NCBI RefSeq assembly: GCF_015533855.1
Contig: NZ_AP024154.1
Location: 437,001-501,000 of the forward strand
Source: Echinicola sp. 20G
GTDB lineage: Bacteria; Bacteroidota; Bacteroidia; Cytophagales; Cyclobacteriaceae
Direction of reading: 5' to 3'
DNA: 64,000 bases
Shown: one piece after another, positions 56,382 through 64,000 of the stretch
Layout of the letters: the number at the start of each line of letters is the position of its first letter
Numbering within the stretch: the stretch's first letter is position 1
Notes under the pieces: model-generated
What the model was told of the DNA's origin: nothing
Database searches by the model: none
Seen by the model: only the letters and a program-made list of their open reading frames with translations
Program-made: the position numbers and the translations under genes

Positions 56382-57365
56382 ATGAAGATTAAACATTTTC
56401 TCCTTACAAGCTTAGCTGCAGCTGGTTTTTCCTTACAGGCCACGGCCCAAAAAGCCAGTTTTGAAGTTAATCCTCCTCTTCCAGGCAATCCCGTTATTAC
56501 TGAAAAATACACTGCTGACCCTGCTGCCATCGTGCACCAAGACACCGTTTTTTTGTATGTCGGTCATGACCAAGCCCCTCCAAGAGAAAATCGTTATGAA
56601 ATGCATGAATGGTTGATTTATTCTTCCACAGACATGGTGAATTGGGAAGAAAGAGCTGCGGTCAATGTCAAGGAGACCTTTGAATGGGCAGCAGACGATG
56701 CTTGGGCATCAGAAGTCATTGAAAAGGATGGTAAGTTTTATTGGTTTGTCACGGTTTCCCATAAGGAAATTCATGGTAAGTCGATTGGCATTGCAGTAGC
56801 GGACAGCCCAATAGGGCCTTGGAAGGATGCCCTGGGACATGCCCTGATTACCAACGATATGACCACGGATGCCAAAATCAGTTGGGACGACATTGATCCT
56901 ACGGTCTTTATCGATGACGATGGATCTGCCCACTTATTTTGGGGAAACACCATTTGCTATTATGCCAAGCTTAAGGACAATATGATCGAGTTGGACAGTG
57001 AGATCCAATACATCGACCTACCCCATTTCACTGAGGCTCCTTGGTTGCACAAAAAAGGCAACAATTATTATTTGTCCTATGCTTACAAATTCCCCGAAAA
57101 AACCGCCTATGCCATGAGCAAAAGTGTAGCAGGCCCGTGGGAGTTTAAAGGCATCCTTAACGAGGTAGCCGGCAACAGCAACACCAACCACCAGGCTATT
57201 ATCGAATACAAGGGCAAGGATTACTTTATCTACCACAACGGTAGTATCCCAACGGATGGAGGTAGTTTCCGTCGCTCAGTTTGTGTGGACTATTTGTACT
57301 ACAATCCTGATGGCACCATGAAGCGAATCATTATGACTTCAGAAGGAGTCGATCCAGCTGAATAA
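56382..57365 (+). CDS. Secreted GH43 arabinofuranosidase/xylosidase-like enzyme
   Basis: A 327-residue exported GH43 enzyme (signal peptide 1-23, ending QATAQ). The triad is YTADPAAIVH (base), DIDPTVFIDDDG (modulator) and FTEAPWLHKK (acid). The block NSNTNHQAIIEYKGKDYFIY pairs it with the paralogue at 24910-25890. It stands alone with its own promoter region and a hairpin terminator, beside arabinose-use genes (galM-like, araD) on the other strand. Arabinofuranosidase activity is the best guess. Confidence 0.88.
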   Translation: MKIKHFLLTSLAAAGFSLQATAQKASFEVNPPLPGNPVITEKYTADPAAIVHQDTVFLYVGHDQAPPRENRYEMHEWLIYSSTDMVNWEERAAVNVKETFEWAADDAWASEVIEKDGKFYWFVTVSHKEIHGKSIGIAVADSPIGPWKDALGHALITNDMTTDAKISWDDIDPTVFIDDDGSAHLFWGNTICYYAKLKDNMIELDSEIQYIDLPHFTEAPWLHKKGNNYYLSYAYKFPEKTAYAMSKSVAGPWEFKGILNEVAGNSNTNHQAIIEYKGKDYFIYHNGSIPTDGGSFRRSVCVDYLYYNPDGTMKRIIMTSEGVDPAE

Positions 57366-57376
57366 CACTATTTAAG

Positions 57377-57398
57377 GCAGTATCCATACGGGTACTGC
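57377..57398. terminator. Hairpin between convergent genes
   Basis: GCAGTATCC (57377-57385) pairs with GGGTACTGC (57390-57398) with one wobble and a 4-nt loop. Only a weak U-rich tail follows. It lies between the convergent GH43 and Nudix genes. Confidence 0.55.
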
Positions 57399-57405
57399 TA
57401 CTTTC

Positions 57406-57864
57406 TTATTTATCTGAAATATATCCATAGAGCACTCTTTGCTTGAAATTTGACTTATCTTCTTTGAGCCACTCTTCAAAAAGACGGCGACAAAAGCCCC
57501 CTAGATCGTAACTCAAGATTTCTTCAGGTTTTACCCATTCAAACTCTTCCGCTTCATCATTCAGCACCACCTCAAAATTATCTGTCCTACAGGTATAATC
57601 GATGAAAATAAAATGCCTATCATCCCTAAAATGATCTTGAAGCACACTTTCCTGAATACTCAACAACCTCAAATCATACACTTCCAGTCCAGTTTCCTCC
57701 CTGATTTCCCGCTTGAGGGCATCTTCCATCCTTTCCCCCTTTTCAATGTGCCCACCAGGGATCACATATTGGTTGTTCCATTTGACAGATTTACAAAGTA
57801 AAATTTCATTTTTAGGGTTTATAATCACCGCTCCTACAGTCGGTTCCGGATATATTGACTCCAT
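57406..57864 (-). CDS. Nudix hydrolase
   Basis: A 152-residue cytoplasmic hydrolase of nucleoside diphosphate-linked compounds. The complete Nudix box GHIEKGERMEDALKREIREE is present, followed by TGLEV. The length is that of a bare Nudix domain. Bacteroidota use longer Nudix proteins with a C-terminal winged helix (AraR type) to control arabinose genes; this protein has no such domain, so it is an enzyme rather than that regulator despite being next to araD and galM. Confidence 0.88.
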   Translation of the reverse strand: MESIYPEPTVGAVIINPKNEILLCKSVKWNNQYVIPGGHIEKGERMEDALKREIREETGLEVYDLRLLSIQESVLQDHFRDDRHFIFIDYTCRTDNFEVVLNDEAEEFEWVKPEEILSYDLGGFCRRLFEEWLKEDKSNFKQRVLYGYISDK

Positions 57865-57905
57865 GTTTAATCGGCTTTAATACACTTTCGCAAAGCTAAA
57901 GCTTC

Positions 57906-57951
57906 TAAAAAAGAAAACCACAACAAGGAGCAGTTTATCTCCCTACTGTGG
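57906..57951 (-). terminator. Intrinsic terminator of the araD-galM operon
   Basis: Read on the minus strand, 57951-57939 (CCACAGTAGGGAG) pairs along its full 13 bases, three of them wobble pairs, with 57930-57918 (CTCCTTGTTGTGG), followed by TTTTCTTTTTT. It begins 29 bp after the galM-like stop codon. Confidence 0.82.
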
Positions 57952-57979
57952 CTTATGGTTAGGTGGTTTTAAAAGTGGT

Positions 57980-59146
57980 TTATTTTACACCGAAGTGGTA
58001 TTCGATTCTGTGCGTATAAGTTTCTCCCGGATTCAATCTTGCTGAAGGGAAACTCTCTTCATTGGGAGAATTAGGGTAAGTTTGTGGTTCCAGGCAAAGT
58101 CCATAATACTGGCCATAAGTCACCCCATCCACGGTGATGGTACCATCAAGGAAGTTACCACTGTAAAACTGAACTGCTGGAGAATCTGCATATAATTCCA
58201 TTACCCTTCCTGATCCAGCATGATACAATTCCGCCATTTTGGTCATTTGACCATCGCTTTCACTTTTCAACACAAAGTTATGGTCATAACCACCTGGAAC
58301 TTGGTCAATGCGCTCACCGATCTTATGTGGTGTCGTGAAATCAAAAGGAGTTCCTTCCACTGGAATCACTTCTCCTGTTGGGATCAAAGTCTCATCCACA
58401 GGTGTATAATGATCCGCCCAGATCGTCAACTCATGATCTAGGATTGTTTCCTTCAACCCACTTAGGTTAAAGTAGCCATGGTGGGTCAAATTCACGACAG
58501 TTGCTTTGCTGGTAGCTGCTTCAAAATCCACAGACAGCTCATTGTCATTGTTCAACTCAAAGGTGACCATGGTAGTCAATTCACCAGGATAACCTTCTTC
58601 ACCATCAGGACTTACATAGGTCAAGGTCAAACCTGCCTTGGAATCATCTTTGATCACTTTTGCTTCCCAGAAAACCTTATTAAAGCCTTTGTCACCACCA
58701 TGAAGGTGGTTTGGGCCATCATTGGTGGCCAAGGTATATTCTTCACCGTCCAAGGAGAATTTCCCCTTAGCAATTCTATTGGCATATCTTCCTACCGTAG
58801 ATCCAAAATAATTGGTACTGCTGCTATATCCTTCCAGGTCCTCATAATGAAGCACTATGTTTTCCAATTTTCCATCCTTGTCAGGAACAACCAACCGAGG
58901 AATGACACCGCCATAGTTGGAAATGTCCACTTCGACTCCATTGGCATTTTTTAGGGTATAGATTTGTGCTTCTTTGCCTTCCACAGTGGCATTGGAAACA
59001 CTAACATTCAGGCCACTGCCTTGGTCTACCACTTCTTCTTCCGAGGTAGACTCTTCATTTTCAGATGATTTTGGGGAACAGGCGTAAAAAGAAAGTGCTC
59101 CTGCAAGCACCATCACGCCAAGTAAGTTTGACTTTAATAGGTTCAT
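57980..59146 (-). CDS. galM: Secreted aldose 1-epimerase (GalM-like) lipoprotein
   Basis: A 388-residue mutarotase that interconverts alpha and beta forms of aldoses such as galactose, glucose or arabinose. A lipobox (FYAC near residue 23) and an acidic linker rich in Glu show it is exported, unlike cytoplasmic GalM. The active site is intact: His in GPNHLHGGDKGF, His in NLTHHGYFNLSG, and catalytic Glu in YGLCLEPQTYPNSPN. It is 22 bp downstream of araD in the same operon, which suggests it speeds up mutarotation of sugars released by the GH43 enzymes before uptake. Confidence 0.93.
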   Translation of the reverse strand: MNLLKSNLLGVMVLAGALSFYACSPKSSENEESTSEEEVVDQGSGLNVSVSNATVEGKEAQIYTLKNANGVEVDISNYGGVIPRLVVPDKDGKLENIVLHYEDLEGYSSSTNYFGSTVGRYANRIAKGKFSLDGEEYTLATNDGPNHLHGGDKGFNKVFWEAKVIKDDSKAGLTLTYVSPDGEEGYPGELTTMVTFELNNDNELSVDFEAATSKATVVNLTHHGYFNLSGLKETILDHELTIWADHYTPVDETLIPTGEVIPVEGTPFDFTTPHKIGERIDQVPGGYDHNFVLKSESDGQMTKMAELYHAGSGRVMELYADSPAVQFYSGNFLDGTITVDGVTYGQYYGLCLEPQTYPNSPNEESFPSARLNPGETYTHRIEYHFGVK

Positions 59147-59168
59147 AGAGTTTATAAGTTATTGATAA

Positions 59169-59873
59169 TTAACAACCCTGCCCGTAATAGGCGTCTTTTC
59201 CATGCTTCCGTTCATAGTGCTTTTTGATCAAAGCATCCTTCAAACGAGGTGCATTAGGGTTAATTTGAAGGGTAAGATAAGCCATTTTTGCAACTTCCTC
59301 CAAGACTTTGCTATTATAAACTGCCTTGTCAGCATTTTTGCCCCAAGTGAAAGGCCCATGGTTTCCTACCAAGATCATTTCCACTTCCTGATAGTCCAGT
59401 CCTTTCTCCGCAAAACAGTCCAAAATCTGCTTTCCGGTCATGTGCTCATAATCTCCAGCAATCAGCTCATCAGCCATGGGAGGGGCACATGGAATGTCCT
59501 TGGTCAGGTGATCCGCATGGGTGGTACCAAAAATCGGAACATCCATTTGCGCTTGCGCCCAAGACACCCCGTAGAGTGAATGCGTATGCACTATCCCACC
59601 AATGTGCTCCCATTCCTTGTACAAGTAAGCGTGCGTTTTCGTATCGGAAGAAGGCCTCAATGCTCCCTCCACTATCTTAGCATCAAAATCACAAATAACG
59701 ATATCTTCAGCTTTCAATTTCTCATAAGGCACTCCACTTGGCTTGATAGCAAAAACACCTTCATTTCTGTCCACTGCACTAACATTTCCAAAAGTATATA
59801 CCACCAAATCCAGCTTGGGCAGCTGCATATTGGCTTCGTAACATTCTCTCTTTAGCTCAATAAATTTACTCAT
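59169..59873 (-). CDS. araD: L-ribulose-5-phosphate 4-epimerase
   Basis: A 234-residue cytoplasmic class II aldolase-fold enzyme converting L-ribulose-5-phosphate to D-xylulose-5-phosphate, the last specific step of arabinose use. Zinc ligands are the histidines in GIVHTHSLYG and the later His in LVGNHGPFTWG. SSDTKTHAYLYKEW and GTTHADHL are family marks, and the length matches E. coli AraD (231). araA and araB are not in the window. It is the first gene of an operon with galM and is divergent from the Reg_prop histidine kinase gene. Confidence 0.95.
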   Translation of the reverse strand: MSKFIELKRECYEANMQLPKLDLVVYTFGNVSAVDRNEGVFAIKPSGVPYEKLKAEDIVICDFDAKIVEGALRPSSDTKTHAYLYKEWEHIGGIVHTHSLYGVSWAQAQMDVPIFGTTHADHLTKDIPCAPPMADELIAGDYEHMTGKQILDCFAEKGLDYQEVEMILVGNHGPFTWGKNADKAVYNSKVLEEVAKMAYLTLQINPNAPRLKDALIKKHYERKHGKDAYYGQGC

Positions 59874-59925
59874 TGGTTAATTGGTTTTTATGGGTTAATC
59901 CTGCTGTGAACCAACAGGTCAAACA

Positions 59926-60011
59926 GATGCTCAATTTAAAAATAATATTTGTATTTATTACACTTATTAATTTCAAAGATGCTTGCATGAAAGATAAACA
60001 AAATGAGCATC
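59926..60011. promoter_or_regulatory. Repeated GATGCT motifs in the araD/kinase divergent region
   Basis: GATGCTCA (59926-59933) and TGAGCATC (60004-60011) are perfect inverted 8-mers 70 bp apart, with a third related copy GATGCTTGCAT (59978-59988) between them. They lie in the 242-bp gap between araD and the kinase gene, which holds no gene. They may be operators for the LuxR-type response regulator or an arabinose regulator. Confidence 0.4.
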
Positions 60012-60115
60012 TTTTTATTTTGATGTGATTAAAACCGTTATCATCATTTAATTTGCAGGTATAAATACATTAATTTAGGTATTGATTTTATTGCCGCCAA
60101 TGACAAATTTTACAC

Positions 60116-63100
60116 ATGCTTATAACTTTAAGATTTGGTATCTTTTTTAGCCTTATTCTCTTTTATACTGGTGTACAGGCACAGGAAACTTTTCCTGTAT
60201 TCAGAAAATATGGTGTTGATCAAGGTATCAAACAACCTTTCCCGTATGACATCCTCCATAGCTCATCTGGTTATGTCTGGATAGCAGGAGAAAATGGTCT
60301 CTGGAAATTTGATGGTAATTCCTTTCGTGCTTATAGCCATGATGTGGAGGATAGCAGCTCTCTGGGCTATGATTTCATATGGGTGCTTTTTGAAGACAGT
60401 CAACAAAACATCTGGGCAGGAACCTATGGCGGTGGAGTCAGTAGATACAATCCCAAATTGGATAATTTCACAAACTTTTCCTTTGACGAACAGGACTCTA
60501 CAAGTATTAGTGATGATCAGGTCCGGGGAATTGCAGAAGATCCTCAGGGAAATATTTGGTTGGGCACGGATAATGGTCTTTCCATGTTTGACACTACCAC
60601 CCATAGATTCACAAGATATGGTGTAAAAGATGGACTTCTGAGCACCACAGTACGACAAATCAAACTTTCTAAGGACAAAAAGAGACTCTTCATTGCTACA
60701 GGAGAGGGACTGAATATACTGGACTTGAAGTCCATGGAGTTTTCAAGTGTAATCCATGAAGAAAGCAACCCTAATAGCTTAAGCCACTTTTACCTTTACG
60801 ACCTACATGAATATCCGCAAGGAACCCTATGGTTAGGCACTGGTGATGGCCTTGATAAATTAAACTTACAAAGCGGAAAAATAACACACTATAAATCCAG
60901 TTCCAACCCAGAGACCATTAGCCATGATGTGATTTTTTCCATTAGTAACCACACTGATCACCCAGACAAACTTTTCGTAGGCACCCTCAGTGGCCTAAAT
61001 GTACTAGACCTAAAATCAGGAAAAGCGGAACGCATTGTATCTGAACGAACCAATCCAAACAAACTACAGGGAGATAATATTTACAAGGTAGCCCCAGGAA
61101 GGGATGGCAGTATTTGGGTTGCAGTTTATAATGAAGGGATTTTTCAGTACCATCCCCATTACCATAAGTTCAATTCCGAGAAATTGGTTAAAGAAACTAC
61201 GGACAAGTACTTTTCCAGAGTTAGCAGTATGATCAGGCATGATGAGGATGAATATATTTTTACGACCTATTCTGGTTTATTCGTTAAGAACTTTGATTCT
61301 GGAAAAACAACACAATATACCATTCCAACAGGAGATCAAAACAGTGTCAACAGGCTGGCCATGATCACCCGTATTTCAGAGAACACCTACTGGGTTTCTA
61401 CTTGGGGGCATTTCATATATGAATGGAATCACCTGACCAAACAACTCAAACCTCTCTCACATGCAACAGCTGAAGAAGGGTTCTTGCCAGAATTCAACCT
61501 TCCTATTCTGTGCGATAGCCAACAGCGTGTGTGGATTGGGAATTCCGAAAAAGGGCTGTTTATCTGGAACCCAGAAACCAAAACTGCAGACCCATTTCCC
61601 ATTCGTGAAAATTTGGTCAATGATGGTAACCATGATGAATTTGTCTCCTATATTTTCGAGGACAGTAAGCAAAGAATTTGGGTAGGTAGTCGTGGAGGAC
61701 TCAACCTGCTAAATGAGGATAAAAAGACCTTTACCAAATTTATCCATGAGGAGGGTAATTTCAACAGTTTGAGCAGTAATAAAATCAACCATATTTCCGA
61801 AGATCACAAGGGTAACCTTTGGATAAGTACTGAGCTGGGTCTTAGCAAATTGGATTTGCGGGACAGCACCTTTAGCAATTACTACCTTAAAGACGGGCTT
61901 CCCTCCAATGTCATCAGCTCCACTGTTGAGGACAAGTCGGGGAACCTTTGGATAGCCACAGCTGAGGGAATTTCCATGCTCAATCAAAATGGAAACTTCA
62001 GGAATTATAACAGAGAAGATGGTCTGATGGACAACTATTTCATTTTTAGAGCTGCTTATAAGGATACTGAGGGAAATATTTTCTTTGGTTCTTCCAGTGG
62101 CCTGGAATATTTTGACCCATTAAAAATTCCTGAAAACACTCAAGAAAACAAGGTGCAAATTACAGGTATTGACTTGTTCAACAGTCCACTCTCTTCAAGT
62201 GATTCCACCGGAGTTTTATCACAAGCAGTTTCTTATACCGATGAAATCACGCTGGATCACAAACAGTCGGTAATTTCCTTCCATTTTACGGCCATCAACC
62301 ATATTAATGGACACAAAAACAAGTTCCGATACAGACTCCGAGGCTATGATGAGTCCTGGCGCCCTGTCACCGAAAGTCGCTCTACCACCTATACCAACTT
62401 ACCATCAGGTGACTATACTTTCCAAGTGATGGCCTGCAATAATGATGGGATTTGGTCGGAACAAAGAGCCTCTTTGGGACTCACTATTTTACCCCCTTGG
62501 TATGATACTTGGTGGTTCAAAACCTGCTTCACTATTCTTTTATTAGCAGGAGTTTTGTATCAATACCAACGCATCTCAAAACACAAAGAAAGACTTGAAA
62601 ACCAAGTCGCCCAGCGAACCTCAGAAATCAAGCTTCAAAAAGAGCAAATTGAAGCGCAACATGCGGTGCTACAAGATAAAAACATAAGGATTGAAAGTCT
62701 CTTGAGAGAGTTAAATCACCGGGTAAAAAACAACCTACAACTCGTTTCAAGCATACTGAACCTTCAAAGCCGGAGTGTCAAAGACAAAAATGCAAAAGTT
62801 GCCCTGATCGATGGACGTATGAGAATGCAAGCGCTCTCCTTGCTTCACCAAAAACTGTACGTTACGGATGTTGACTCGCAGGTAAACTGTAAAAACTACA
62901 TCAAGGATTTGTTTGACCAGATCGAAGCTGCTTTCAAAAGTCAGTTCAAATCTTTCAGTTATGACTTTGAGGGAGATGACTTTTCACTGGGGCTGGACAA
63001 AGCTATTCCGCTAGGTTTGATCCTAAACGAGTTAATTACCAACTCCTTCAAGCACGTCCAAAAAGAAGAAATACTCATTTACCTGCGCCTAAAAATCAAA

Positions 63101-63283
63101 GGCGAAGAAATCGTTCATTTTACCTTTTCCGATAATGGAGAAGGACTAACAGAACCCATTATCCTACAATCTGAATCTTTCGGACTGAGCATGATCCGGT
63201 CTTTGGTAGAACAGCTTAATGGAAAACTAGACATCGCAGAAGGTGATGACACTCAAATTCATATTATATTCAAAAAGGCATAA
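60116..63283 (+). CDS. Reg_prop/Y_Y_Y sensor histidine kinase (HisKA_2)
   Basis: A 1055-residue membrane sensor kinase. A signal peptide (ending VQAQE) precedes two Reg_prop propellers (blades such as SSGYVWIAGENGLWKFDG and NIWLGTDNGLSMFD), a Y_Y_Y domain (about 690-790), one transmembrane helix (about 800-820), a coiled coil, and a HisKA_2 kinase with phospho-acceptor His868 in ELNHRVKNNLQLV. The HATPase domain has LILNELITNSFKH and SDNGEGL. Unlike hybrid systems it has no receiver or AraC domain; the partner is the separate response regulator 4 bp downstream. The sensor probably detects an oligosaccharide in the periplasm. It is divergent from araD-galM. Confidence 0.92.
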   Translation: MLITLRFGIFFSLILFYTGVQAQETFPVFRKYGVDQGIKQPFPYDILHSSSGYVWIAGENGLWKFDGNSFRAYSHDVEDSSSLGYDFIWVLFEDSQQNIWAGTYGGGVSRYNPKLDNFTNFSFDEQDSTSISDDQVRGIAEDPQGNIWLGTDNGLSMFDTTTHRFTRYGVKDGLLSTTVRQIKLSKDKKRLFIATGEGLNILDLKSMEFSSVIHEESNPNSLSHFYLYDLHEYPQGTLWLGTGDGLDKLNLQSGKITHYKSSSNPETISHDVIFSISNHTDHPDKLFVGTLSGLNVLDLKSGKAERIVSERTNPNKLQGDNIYKVAPGRDGSIWVAVYNEGIFQYHPHYHKFNSEKLVKETTDKYFSRVSSMIRHDEDEYIFTTYSGLFVKNFDSGKTTQYTIPTGDQNSVNRLAMITRISENTYWVSTWGHFIYEWNHLTKQLKPLSHATAEEGFLPEFNLPILCDSQQRVWIGNSEKGLFIWNPETKTADPFPIRENLVNDGNHDEFVSYIFEDSKQRIWVGSRGGLNLLNEDKKTFTKFIHEEGNFNSLSSNKINHISEDHKGNLWISTELGLSKLDLRDSTFSNYYLKDGLPSNVISSTVEDKSGNLWIATAEGISMLNQNGNFRNYNREDGLMDNYFIFRAAYKDTEGNIFFGSSSGLEYFDPLKIPENTQENKVQITGIDLFNSPLSSSDSTGVLSQAVSYTDEITLDHKQSVISFHFTAINHINGHKNKFRYRLRGYDESWRPVTESRSTTYTNLPSGDYTFQVMACNNDGIWSEQRASLGLTILPPWYDTWWFKTCFTILLLAGVLYQYQRISKHKERLENQVAQRTSEIKLQKEQIEAQHAVLQDKNIRIESLLRELNHRVKNNLQLVSSILNLQSRSVKDKNAKVALIDGRMRMQALSLLHQKLYVTDVDSQVNCKNYIKDLFDQIEAAFKSQFKSFSYDFEGDDFSLGLDKAIPLGLILNELITNSFKHVQKEEILIYLRLKIKGEEIVHFTFSDNGEGLTEPIILQSESFGLSMIRSLVEQLNGKLDIAEGDDTQIHIIFKKA

Positions 63284-63287
63284 TTAG

Positions 63288-63878
63288 ATGACAAGCACCA
63301 GAAAAGTTTTAATCATTGAAGATGAGGTTTTGATCGCCAAGGACCTTTCCTATATACTCGAAGACATAGGCTATGAGAATGTGGGTATCGCCAGTACTGG
63401 AGCCAAAGCTTTGGAGCTTTTTAGAAACCATAAGGTAGACTTGGTCATCAGTGATATTAATATCAATGGGAATATGGACGGTATAGATACAGTGAAGGCT
63501 ATCCTTGAATTTAAAGAAGTTCCTATTATCTACATTTCTGCCTTCTCGGATACCAAGACCGTTCAGCGTGCCATCGAGACCTCTCCCTCATCCTTTCTTA
63601 CCAAACCTTATAATGAAAGAAGTGTCCAAATTGCCATTGATTTGGCAATGGCGAATTTTAACAAGACCCAGCAAAATTTGGAAAACAATGAAGTCTTTCA
63701 GCAGCTTACCCAAAGGGAAAGGGAAATTATTTTGTTGATTGCAGAAGGAAAAACCAGTGCTGAAATAGCCGATCAGCTGTTTATCAGTCCCACCACTGCT
63801 GCCAAACACCGAAACAATATTCTCGCAAAAACCGGCTGCAACAACACCTCGGAAGTCATTAAATTACTTTACAGTTGA
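63288..63878 (+). CDS. Response regulator, receiver plus LuxR-type helix-turn-helix
   Basis: A 196-residue cytoplasmic transcription factor. The receiver domain (1-120) has acidic residues in IIEDEVL, the phospho-acceptor Asp56 in LVISDININ, Ser/Thr in YISAFSD and Lys in FLTKPYN. The C-terminal NarL/LuxR domain reads LTQREREIILLIAEGKTSAEI and PTTAAKHRNNI. It starts 4 bp after the kinase stop codon and must be its partner. Likely targets are araD-galM, the sialidase-like gene downstream or its own operon. Confidence 0.93.
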   Translation: MTSTRKVLIIEDEVLIAKDLSYILEDIGYENVGIASTGAKALELFRNHKVDLVISDININGNMDGIDTVKAILEFKEVPIIYISAFSDTKTVQRAIETSPSSFLTKPYNERSVQIAIDLAMANFNKTQQNLENNEVFQQLTQREREIILLIAEGKTSAEIADQLFISPTTAAKHRNNILAKTGCNNTSEVIKLLYS

Positions 63879-63896
63879 TTGATGTATTAGAAAAAT

Positions 63897-64000
63897 TCAC
63901 TCTTTCAATTCCAGCGTCAAATACTTGATACGCTTTCTTTTCCATGTATAACTGATGTGAACTTTCCCATTCGCCCCTTGGATAATGGCAGGGTAGCTAA
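63897..64000 (-). CDS. Sialidase-like BNR protein, C-terminal end only
   Basis: Partial gene running off the right edge; only its last 33 codons and the TGA stop are present. The translated end contains SYPAIIQGANGKVHISYTWK followed by RKRIKYLTLE, which is the typical closing blade of BNR_2/sialidase-family proteins. It converges on the response regulator gene with an 18-bp gap and no visible terminator. The start, length and signal peptide are outside the window, so the function stays open. Confidence 0.65.
   Translation of the reverse strand, partial: SYPAIIQGANGKVHISYTWKRKRIKYLTLELKE

Noticed and set aside
57406..57864. Nudix protein as an AraR-type arabinose repressor
   Set aside because: It has a full catalytic Nudix box and ends without the C-terminal winged helix that the regulator needs.

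Overview
The window looks like part of a chromosome from a marine or soil Bacteroidota, most like Cyclobacteriaceae (Echinicola, Cyclobacterium, Algoriphagus). The reasons are two SusC/SusD pairs, many secreted or lipoprotein glycan enzymes, regulators with Reg_prop/Y_Y_Y sensor domains, and Tat-exported DUF1501 and planctomycete-type cytochrome proteins. The genus is an inference; no rRNA marker is present. No tRNA, rRNA or CRISPR was seen.

Left edge (1-4.3 kb): an apparently complete IS1595-type element with inverted ends and a flanking direct repeat, then an AraC regulator divergent from an AldB-type aldehyde dehydrogenase and its DUF779 companion.

Polysaccharide locus 1 (4.4-28.3 kb): one long minus-strand operon read from 22.5 kb down to 4.5 kb. 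Its order is SusC, SusD, DUF1080 protein, GH16, DUF2264 (probably GH154), BNR_4 propeller, GH88, GH97, a two-domain GH43, and GH2 beta-galactosidase. A divergent gene encodes a membrane-spanning winged-helix regulator, with tandem repeats in the shared upstream region. Four more GH43 genes follow on the minus strand. The best fit is a glucuronic-acid-bearing type II arabinogalactan. A lyase plus GH88 or a beta-glucuronidase would remove uronic caps, GH43 and GH97 would remove arabinose and alpha-galactose, and GH16 and GH2 would cut the galactan.

Locus 2 (28.5-50.7 kb, plus strand): a GH43 gene, a second SusC/SusD pair, then two near-duplicate cassettes of [Tat beta-propeller, c-haem PSCyt1-DUF1549-DUF1553 lipoprotein, Tat DUF1501 lipoprotein]. 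A Reg_prop-AraC membrane regulator separates them. The locus ends with a DUF2231-cytochrome c-LRR membrane protein and a third propeller. This putative redox system joined to glycan import is the most unusual part of the window and has no biochemical function that I know of.

Right part (50.8-64 kb): an adenylate cyclase, a DUF4287/DUF5655 protein, a small operon (AraC regulator, hexapeptide acetyltransferase, cupin, alpha/beta hydrolase), another GH43, a Nudix hydrolase, secreted aldose epimerase and araD (arabinose use). A Reg_prop histidine kinase with a LuxR-type response regulator follows, then the 3' end of a sialidase-like gene running off the edge.
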